Positions 1 to 4,396 of a stretch of 5,060 bases of DNA are shown piece by piece. The notes under the pieces were generated by a model, which did no database searches, was not told the DNA's origin, and saw nothing but the letters and a program-made list of their open reading frames with translations. The DNA lies in contig DMTU01000191.1 in NCBI GenBank assembly GCA_003476595.1, positions 2,006 through 7,065 on the forward strand, read 5' to 3'. The number at the start of each line of letters is the position of its first letter. Within the stretch, counting starts at the first letter, position 1. Source of the DNA: Acidimicrobiaceae bacterium (GTDB lineage Bacteria; Actinomycetota; Acidimicrobiia; Acidimicrobiales; Salinilacustritrichaceae). The translations under genes and the position numbers were made by a program.

Positions 1-1138
1 CCCAGGCGATGGAACCGACCAGGATCGGCACGCCGGGGATCTCCGCCACGGCCGACCGGCGACCGATGGTGGCCATGGTCCCCTTGTCGCGGTAGCGGAA
101 CGGCTGGGTCGGCTCGCCGGCGACCGTGCGCAGGACGTTGGCGGCGACCAGCTCCCCGGCCTGCATGGCCGCCGGCGCCAGCTGGGGCGCGGCGCCGCCG
201 TCCTCGACGGCGCCCGGCGTGTGGGCGAGGTCGCCGATGACCCACAGGCCGGGACGGTCCGGGACGGAGAGGTCGCGGTCCACGACGATCCGGCCGCCCG
301 GTCCCTGCGTCACGCCGAGCACGCGGGCGAGCGGGTTGGCCTGCACGCCGGCGGCCCAGACGAGGGTGTGGGCGGGCAGCCGCTCGCCACCGTCGAGCAC
401 GACGTGGTCGTCGCCGACCGACGACACTCGGGTCGACAGCCGCACCTCCACGCCCCGACGGCGGAGCGCGTCGAGGGCGTGGTCGCGGCTGCGGGTGCCG
501 AAGGGCGTGAGGAGGGAGTCGGCCATCTCGATCAGCACCACCCGGGCCCGCTGCACCGGGAGGGTGTGGAAGTCGTCGCGCAGGACCTTGTCGAACAGCT
601 CGGCGAGGGCGCCGGCCGTCTCCACCCCGGTGGGGCCGCCGCCGACGATGGCGAAGGTGAGGGCCCCGTCGTCGATGAGGGACTGGTCGAGGGCAGCGGC
701 CTCGAAGCGCTCGAGCACCCGGTTCCGCAGCCGGGCGGCGTCGTCGAGGGTGTAGAGCGGGTAGCCGTGCTCGGCCACGCCGGGGATGCCGAAGTCGTTG
801 GCGGTGGAGCCGGCGGCCAGCACCAGGTGGTCGAACGGGAGCGGGGCCTGACCGGCGACCTGCACCTCGTGGCGGTCCCAGTCCACGCCCTCGACGGTGC
901 CGTGGCGGACGTCGATGTTGCGGTGACGGGCGACGATGGCCCGGATCGGGTGGGCGACGTCGGCGGCGTTCAACCCGCTGGTGGCCACCTGGTAGAGCAG
1001 CGGCAGGAACGTGTGGAAGTTGTTCCGGTCCACGACGGTGACGTCGACGGGATGGTCGGCCAGGCCCCGGAGCACGGACAGGCCACCGAACCCGGCGCCG
1101 ACGACGACGACCTTCGGACGCTGGTGGGGATCTCGCAC
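1..1138 (-). CDS. ndh: Type II NADH dehydrogenase (NDH-2), C-terminus cut by window edge
   Basis: Single-subunit, non-proton-pumping flavoenzyme that passes electrons from NADH to the quinone pool at the inner face of the cytoplasmic membrane. I translated 379 residues. A first Rossmann FAD motif, GAGFGGL, lies at 14-20 after a VVVV strand, with the acidic D37 ending the next strand. NDH-2-like FHTFLPLLYQVAT follows at 41-53. The second nucleotide-binding motif, GGGPTGVETAGALAEL, is at 166-181, and E204 follows the next strand. The second FAD motif GD is at 302-303, QLAPAAMQ (quinone-site region) at 319-326 and DKGTMATIGRRSAV at 351-364. The C-terminal membrane-anchoring part is missing off the left edge. 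The start is GTG at 1136-1138, with the FAD motif beginning 14 codons in. No Shine-Dalgarno is visible and a promoter-like -10 lies 7 nt upstream, so translation may be leaderless. A Rex-like palindrome overlaps the start. Family assignment is secure; NADH rather than NADPH use is from family knowledge. Confidence 0.95.
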   Translation of the reverse strand, partial: MRDPHQRPKVVVVGAGFGGLSVLRGLADHPVDVTVVDRNNFHTFLPLLYQVATSGLNAADVAHPIRAIVARHRNIDVRHGTVEGVDWDRHEVQVAGQAPLPFDHLVLAAGSTANDFGIPGVAEHGYPLYTLDDAARLRNRVLERFEAAALDQSLIDDGALTFAIVGGGPTGVETAGALAELFDKVLRDDFHTLPVQRARVVLIEMADSLLTPFGTRSRDHALDALRRRGVEVRLSTRVSSVGDDHVVLDGGERLPAHTLVWAAGVQANPLARVLGVTQGPGGRIVVDRDLSVPDRPGLWVIGDLAHTPGAVEDGGAAPQLAPAAMQAGELVAANVLRTVAGEPTQPFRYRDKGTMATIGRRSAVAEIPGVPILVGSIAW

Positions 1139-1161
1139 TTCGTGAATGGTTTCACGAAGTG
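1136..1161. promoter_or_regulatory. Rex-like operator over the ndh start
   Basis: Perfect 11-bp inverted repeat with a 4-nt centre: arm CACTTCGTGAA at 1136-1146, centre TGGT, arm TTCACGAAGTG at 1151-1161. The core CGTGAA-N4-TTCACG matches the known actinobacterial Rex operator form TGTGAA-N4-TTCACA in spacing and in all but the outermost symmetric pair. Rex is a repressor released by high NADH, and ndh is a known Rex target in Streptomyces. The palindrome ends exactly on the GTG start codon and covers the candidate -10, a position suited to repression. That Rex itself binds is inference, since no rex gene is in view. A TetR-type regulator is the main alternative. Confidence 0.68.
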
Positions 1162-1174
1162 TCGCCGACGCCAA
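1146..1174 (-). promoter_or_regulatory. Candidate ndh promoter giving a leaderless mRNA
   Basis: On the minus strand, TTGGCG (1169-1174) resembles a -35 box. A 17-nt spacer separates it from AACCAT (1146-1151), a weak -10 match. Seven bases then lead to the GTG start at 1138, so transcription would begin at or next to the start codon. This agrees with the absence of a ribosome binding site and with the common use of leaderless genes in actinobacteria. The -10 matches only three of six consensus bases, so this is a tentative call. Confidence 0.35.
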
Positions 1175-1184
1175 CCCCCATTTC

Positions 1185-1236
1185 CGTTCTGGCCTACATC
1201 GAACACCGTATGGCGGGTCGGATGTAGGCCAGAACG
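1185..1236 (-). terminator. Long perfect stem-loop after nei2, possible terminator
   Basis: Sixteen-bp perfect inverted repeat: CGTTCTGGCCTACATC at 1185-1200 and its exact complement at 1221-1236, with a 20-nt loop. On the minus strand it begins 2 nt after the TGA stop of the glycosylase gene and lies just upstream of the ndh promoter region, which suits a terminator or RNA 3'-end stabiliser. There is no T-run after the stem (the following bases are GAAATGGGGG) and the loop is longer than in typical intrinsic terminators. Terminators without a U-tract are reported in high-GC actinobacteria. It could instead be a protein-binding site or a repetitive extragenic palindrome. The structure is certain; the role is inferred. 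Confidence 0.55.
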
Positions 1237-1238
1237 TC

Positions 1239-2024
1239 TCAGGCGGGGGTGTGTGCGGGTTGGCAGGTGGGGCACCAGTAGGTGGAGCGGGCCATCTCGC
1301 CCTGGCGGCGCATGCGGACGACCGACCCGCAGCGGAAGCACGGCTGACCTCGCCGGCCGTAGACGGCGACGCCGTCGCGGTAGGTGACCCGACGGGTGCG
1401 GCCGAGGTTGGCGACGAGCAGGCGGTGGGAGGTGTCGAGCACCCGGTGCAGATCCTCGGGGGGCACGGCGGCGAGCGGCGTGAACGGGTCGAGGCCGTGC
1501 AGGAAGCAGACCTCGGACTTGTAGACGTTGCCGATGCCGGCGGCGATCCGCTGGTCGAGGAGCGCGTCGGCCAGCTCGGTGCCGGGCGCGGCGAGGGCGG
1601 CGCGGGCGACGGCGGCGTCGAGGTCGGGATCGGGGGCGGTGAGGTCGGGGCCGAGGGTGGCGAGCGGGAGCGGCTCGCCGGCGGCGCGGTGGTAGGTCTC
1701 GACCACCGGTGCCTGGAAGCACACGCCGAGCCACCCGCCGTCGGCGCCCACCACCGCCCGAGCGAGGTGGGCGCCCTTCCGCCACCGCTCGCCGTCCCGG
1801 TACAGGTGCCAGGAGCCGGTCATCTTCATGTGCGTGCGGAGGGTGAGTCCGCCGTCGAAGTGGACGAGCAGGTGCTTGCCCCGGGCCTCCACGTCGTCGA
1901 TGCGCTCGCCGAGCGCTGGCCGGTCCCCGACCAGGCGGGGTGCGTCGAAGCGGGTCAGGACGTGGCCGGCGAGTGCGGGGCGCATGCGGATCGCCGCCCG
2001 GTGGATCGTGTCGCCCTCAGGCAC
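1239..2024 (-). CDS. nei2: Fpg/Nei family DNA glycosylase/AP lyase, Nei2-like
   Basis: Bifunctional base-excision repair enzyme that removes oxidised bases from DNA and cleaves the resulting abasic site. It has 261 residues, a normal length for actinobacterial Nei proteins. After the initiator come catalytic P2 and E3 in PEGDTIHR (2-9), the Nei-type N-terminus rather than the PELPE of Fpg. The conserved lysine is K50 in ARGKHLL, followed by LRTHMKMTGSW at 62-72. The helix-two-turn-helix carries LLDQRIAAGIGNVYKSE at 155-171. The C-terminal zinc finger has C229-x2-C232 and C251-x2-C254, with the DNA-contacting arginine R246 just before the second pair. The start is GTG at 2022-2024, fixed because P2 must be the N-terminal nucleophile after methionine removal. 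It lies 1 nt after the acetyltransferase stop, which implies an operon and probable translational coupling. Substrate preference cannot be read from sequence. Family is near certain; the Nei2 subclass is likely, from overall motif similarity and lhr being nearby. Confidence 0.93.
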   Translation of the reverse strand: MPEGDTIHRAAIRMRPALAGHVLTRFDAPRLVGDRPALGERIDDVEARGKHLLVHFDGGLTLRTHMKMTGSWHLYRDGERWRKGAHLARAVVGADGGWLGVCFQAPVVETYHRAAGEPLPLATLGPDLTAPDPDLDAAVARAALAAPGTELADALLDQRIAAGIGNVYKSEVCFLHGLDPFTPLAAVPPEDLHRVLDTSHRLLVANLGRTRRVTYRDGVAVYGRRGQPCFRCGSVVRMRRQGEMARSTYWCPTCQPAHTPA

Positions 2025-2025
2025 G

Positions 2026-2742
2026 TCAGGGGGTCCCGGCGGCGCCGCCGAACAGGCCGAGGATGCGCCAGCCGACGTCCGGGAACCCGCTGGCATCCGC
2101 GGTGCGGGCCGAGGCGACGTTGCTCTCGGCGTGCAGGTAGACCGGCACGGCACCGTCGGCCAGCACCCGCCGGGCGGCCTGGGTGACGAGGCGGCGGGCG
2201 AACCCCTGGCCGCGATGGGCTTCCTCGGTGACCACCGCCAGCTCGTGACCGTGGGCGTCGTGCTGCTTGCGACCGATGCCGGCCGCCGCCGAGCCGTCGT
2301 CGACCAGGGCCACCAGCACGTCGCCGTTGAAGGGGTGGAGCCACGCGGGCACCCGCGGGTCGTCGCGGGGCAGCCACGTCCCGGGGTCGTCGGACTCGGT
2401 GGGCTCGGTCGACCAGCGAAACACGCCGGCGCCGTACCGGGCACCGGGGAGGTCGAGCAGGTCCGCCAGGCGCTCGCCGAGCGCAGCCAGCACGTCGTCG
2501 ACGCCGTCGGCTTCGAGCTCCTCGACGGCGGCCGCGACCTTCGCTTGGGCGTCCGGCGGCACGGACACCACCGCACCATCGGGCGTGGCCACGCCGTTCA
2601 GCGCCCGGACCGCGCCGTCCCAACCCGGTTCGACCCGGCGCTCGGATCCCACGACGTGCACCGGTCGGGTCGGGGGCCACGCACCGAGCCAGGAGCGCAG
2701 GTGCGCCTGGAGGCGGGGGTCGACCTCGGCGGGATGCGGCAC
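2026..2742 (-). CDS. GNAT-family N-acetyltransferase
   Basis: Predicted acetyl-CoA-dependent acyltransferase of 238 residues; the substrate is unknown. The GNAT fold is confined to the C-terminal part, about 141-231. A strand GDVLVALVDDG is followed by HELAVVTEEAHRGQGFARRL, whose R177-G-Q-G-F-A182 is the pyrophosphate-binding Q/R-x-x-G-x-G/A loop. An alpha helix, a VYLHAES strand with N208, and SGFPDVGWRILGLF near the C-terminus follow, as in FR47-like acetyltransferases. Residues 1-130 show no motif I recognise. This part may be a degenerate second GNAT half, because length and layout resemble two-lobed members. The start is GTG at 2740-2742: an in-frame TAG at 2752-2754 excludes any longer version. 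No convincing ribosome binding site precedes it. It is the first gene of a two-gene unit with nei2, 1 nt apart, which suggests shared expression but does not by itself prove a repair role. Confidence 0.85.
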   Translation of the reverse strand: MPHPAEVDPRLQAHLRSWLGAWPPTRPVHVVGSERRVEPGWDGAVRALNGVATPDGAVVSVPPDAQAKVAAAVEELEADGVDDVLAALGERLADLLDLPGARYGAGVFRWSTEPTESDDPGTWLPRDDPRVPAWLHPFNGDVLVALVDDGSAAAGIGRKQHDAHGHELAVVTEEAHRGQGFARRLVTQAARRVLADGAVPVYLHAESNVASARTADASGFPDVGWRILGLFGGAAGTP

Positions 2743-2802
2743 CTCGCCACGCTACTGGGGTTACCAGCGGTACATGTCACACCGGAAACCGGGCAGGGAC
2801 CC

Positions 2803-2831
2803 TGTACGAAAGGGACGAAAGCATTTATCCT
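2803..2831 (+). promoter_or_regulatory. Candidate promoter of the metal-dependent hydrolase gene
   Basis: TATCCT at 2826-2831 matches the actinobacterial -10 pattern TAnnnT and lies in the most AT-rich part of the gap. The -35 position (about 2803-2808, TGTACG) is a poor match. This would give a leader of roughly 40 nt containing the GGGAG ribosome binding site. The ACGAAAG direct repeat falls in the spacer between the two boxes. Weak call based on position and -10 only. Confidence 0.35.
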
Positions 2832-2864
2832 ACGCCCGGTAGCCAATTTCTTGCCCACCACCAC

Positions 2865-2869
2865 GGGAG
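2865..2869 (+). promoter_or_regulatory. Ribosome binding site of the hydrolase gene
   Basis: GGGAG lies 8 nt before the ATG at 2878-2880. This decides the start, since the reading frame stays open for about 1 kb upstream, antisense to the GNAT and nei2 genes. Confidence 0.75.
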
Positions 2870-2877
2870 CACGACCG

Positions 2878-3708
2878 ATGACCACCACGACCCCCATCCC
2901 CAGCCGCGACATCACCGTCCGCCGGCCCGGCATCGACCACGAGCAGCCCCTCCCCAAGCACTTCGTGGCCGATGACCCGATGCGCAGCCACATCGCCGCC
3001 ATGCTCTCCTCGGTCTTCCCCGAGGGTGAGGACTTCTTCGTCCGCAGCGTCCGGGCCTACCGCGACCGCATCGACGACCCGGAGCTGTCCAAGCAGGTGA
3101 AGGGGTTCATCGGCCAGGAGGCCATCCACGGCCGCGAGCACCGCGACTTCAACGACCAGCTGGCCGAGCTCGGGTACCCGACCCTCGGCGTCGACCGCCT
3201 CGTGAAGCGTTTCCTCGCCTTCCTGCACAAGACGACCCCGAAGAGCCACCAGCTCGCCGTCACCGCCGCGCTCGAGCACTACACGGCCACGCTGGCCGAG
3301 GCGCTGCTGCGCGACGACGCCGCCCGGGCCGAGTTCGCCACCGACGAGGTGCGGGCCCTGTTCACCTGGCACGCCCTCGAGGAGACGGAGCACAAGTCGG
3401 TCGCCTTCGACGTCTACGAGGAGGTCAGCGGCAACCACGTCGAGCGGGTCGCCACCATGTTCGCCGTGCACTTCGCCTTCCTGGCGATCATGACCGGCGC
3501 CGTGACGGTCTCCGTCGCCCAGGATCGCTCGGCCTGGCGCCGCCTGCCCAAGAGCCTCCTCGGCCTGCGCACCCACCCGTTCTTCCAGCGCGACGTCATC
3601 ACCCGGCTGCTCGACTACAACCGCAAGGGCTTCCACCCCGACGACCACGACACCGTCGAACTGCTCGAGGAGTGGCGTGCCCGCTACGAGGCCGGCATCG
3701 CCGCCTGA
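2878..3708 (+). CDS. Predicted metal-dependent hydrolase (COG3687/PF10118 type)
   Basis: Protein of 276 residues of a widespread, poorly characterised family annotated as metal-dependent hydrolase. The reaction is not established. Ferritin-like metal ligands can be seen: E51 in PEGEDFF, E81-A-I-H84 with H88 in GQEAIHGREH, E133-H134 in ALEHYTA, and E168/E171-T-E-H172 in HALEETEHKSVAFDVY. These repeated E-x-x-H elements on helices suggest a di-metal site in a four-helix bundle, which is my inference. The segment at about 191-214 (VATMFAVHFAFLAIMTG and onward) is hydrophobic and may be a membrane-associated helix or the bundle core. No signal peptide is visible. The ATG start has a good GGGAG ribosome binding site 8 nt upstream, and the N-terminus MTTTTPIPSRDITVRRPG is typical of the family. 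A TetR-type gene follows on the same strand after 70 nt and may regulate it. Fatty-acid or hydrophobic-substrate chemistry is possible but unproven. Confidence 0.85.
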   Translation: MTTTTPIPSRDITVRRPGIDHEQPLPKHFVADDPMRSHIAAMLSSVFPEGEDFFVRSVRAYRDRIDDPELSKQVKGFIGQEAIHGREHRDFNDQLAELGYPTLGVDRLVKRFLAFLHKTTPKSHQLAVTAALEHYTATLAEALLRDDAARAEFATDEVRALFTWHALEETEHKSVAFDVYEEVSGNHVERVATMFAVHFAFLAIMTGAVTVSVAQDRSAWRRLPKSLLGLRTHPFFQRDVITRLLDYNRKGFHPDDHDTVELLEEWRARYEAGIAA

Positions 3709-3728
3709 CCGCATCGGACCCCGTTCCC

Positions 3729-3766
3729 CGCGCGCGGATCGGCCATCCTTGGTCGATGCGCGCGCG
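3729..3766. promoter_or_regulatory. GC-rich inverted repeat upstream of tetR, operator or terminator
   Basis: Arms at 3729-3744 and 3751-3766 pair at 14 of 16 positions around the 6-nt loop ATCCTT. One of the two exceptions (G3742 with T3753) can form a wobble pair in RNA. The inner part, ATCGGCC/GGTCGAT with one mismatch, has the size of a TetR-family operator half-site pair. The outer parts are (CG)4 runs. It lies 20 nt after the hydrolase stop and directly abuts the tetR ribosome binding site, so it could bind the TetR protein, terminate hydrolase transcripts, or mask translation initiation. No T-run follows. The structure is seen; the role is inferred. Confidence 0.5.
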
Positions 3767-3770
3767 AGGA
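3766..3770 (+). promoter_or_regulatory. Ribosome binding site of the tetR-family gene
   Basis: GAGGA lies 8 nt before the GTG at 3779-3781 and selects that start over an in-frame upstream start at 3677 that would lie inside the hydrolase gene. Its first base is the last base of the preceding inverted repeat, so hairpin formation could reduce ribosome access. Confidence 0.75.
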
Positions 3771-3778
3771 AGCGGACG

Positions 3779-4396
3779 GTGACCACCCGACGCCGGGGCC
3801 GCCCCCGCCGCACACCGGCCGAGCGCGCCGAGCAGCGCGAGCGACTGGTCGAGGCCGCGATGCAGACGGTCCGGGAGCGCGGGCCCGACATCTCGATGGA
3901 CCACCTCGCCCGCGGCGCCGGCGTCAGCAAGCCGGTGCTCTACAGCGAGTTCGGCGACAAGCGCGGCGTGGCCGACGCCATCGCCGTGACCCTGGCCCGT
4001 CGCCTGGAAGCCCGCGCGGCGGCGGATCTCGCCGACCAGCCCATGGAGATCCCCTCCGTGGTACGGGCCACGATCAGCGCCCTGATCGAGCTCATCGACA
4101 CCGAGCCCGAGCTCTACGCCTTCATCGTCCGGGCGATCCGCACGGGCGACCGAGGCCTGCTCGACAACGGGTTGGTGCAGGTCATCCAGGAGCGCCTCGC
4201 CGTGCTGATGGCCCTGCTCCTGCCGGGTCTCGACACGGTGAAGCTGCGGGCGCTGTCCGACGGGCTGTTCGGGTTCGGCTTCGCCGCCGTCGAGTCCTGG
4301 ACGTCGCACCGCGAGCTGTCCAAGGACGAGCTGATCGACGCGCTGTCGGTCGTGGTGCAGGGCGGCATCGAGGCCGCCGGCACGCTGCGGAACTAG
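3779..4396 (+). CDS. TetR/AcrR-family transcriptional regulator
   Basis: One-component DNA-binding repressor of 205 residues, a usual TetR length. The basic N-terminal arm TTRRRGRPRRTPAER (2-16) precedes helix 1 (QRERLVEAAMQTVRERG, 19-35). The helix-turn-helix runs from about 38 to 62: ISMDHLARGAGVSKPVLYSEFGDK, with the TetR signature G-V-S-K-x-x-L-Y-x-x-F-x-x-K. The rest (about 70-205) is the all-helical ligand-binding and dimerisation domain. It is not conserved enough to name an inducer. The start is GTG 3779, supported by a GAGGA site 8 nt upstream. The gene follows the hydrolase gene in the same direction and has an inverted repeat just upstream, so autoregulation and control of the hydrolase are plausible. 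Its stop overlaps that of the convergent lhr gene. The family is secure; the target is inferred. Confidence 0.93.
   Translation: MTTRRRGRPRRTPAERAEQRERLVEAAMQTVRERGPDISMDHLARGAGVSKPVLYSEFGDKRGVADAIAVTLARRLEARAAADLADQPMEIPSVVRATISALIELIDTEPELYAFIVRAIRTGDRGLLDNGLVQVIQERLAVLMALLLPGLDTVKLRALSDGLFGFGFAAVESWTSHRELSKDELIDALSVVVQGGIEAAGTLRN

Larger units (their letters stand above)
2743..2877. promoter_or_regulatory. Divergent intergenic region between GNAT gene and hydrolase gene
   Basis: This 135-bp stretch must hold the promoters of both divergent genes. It is locally more AT-rich than its surroundings around 2820-2851. Visible elements are a GTACA/TGTAC pair (2770-2774 and 2803-2807), the palindrome CAGGG-A-CCCTG (2794-2804), and a direct repeat ACGAAAG (2806-2812 and 2815-2821). 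On the minus strand GTGACA is a good -35 match, but no -10 sits at normal spacing from it. The nearest TAGCGT is 20 nt away, so I do not assign the GNAT promoter precisely. Confidence 0.5.

Noticed and set aside
221..1387. 388-residue plus-strand open frame across the ndh gene
   Set aside because: It is the complement of a clear NDH-2 coding sequence, and the translation is repetitive in G, V and E with no recognisable domain.
1239..2579. A longer 446-residue version of the nei2 protein
   Set aside because: Nei/Fpg enzymes need the proline right after the initiator as nucleophile, so translation must start at the GTG at 2024; the extra sequence is a shadow of the GNAT gene.
1828..3708. Long open frame that extends the hydrolase by 350 residues upstream on the plus strand
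   Set aside because: The extension is antisense to the well-supported GNAT and nei2 genes, has low-complexity composition typical of high-GC shadow frames, and the hydrolase has its own ATG with a good ribosome binding site at 2878.
3677..3778. N-terminal extension of the TetR protein to 239 residues
   Set aside because: It would start inside the hydrolase gene and read through the inverted repeat; GTG 3779 has a GAGGA site at ideal spacing and gives a normal TetR N-terminus.
2830..3930. 366-residue minus-strand open frame antisense to the hydrolase
   Set aside because: The opposite strand encodes a recognisable protein with family motifs; this frame is a GC-driven shadow and crosses the hydrolase-tetR boundary.
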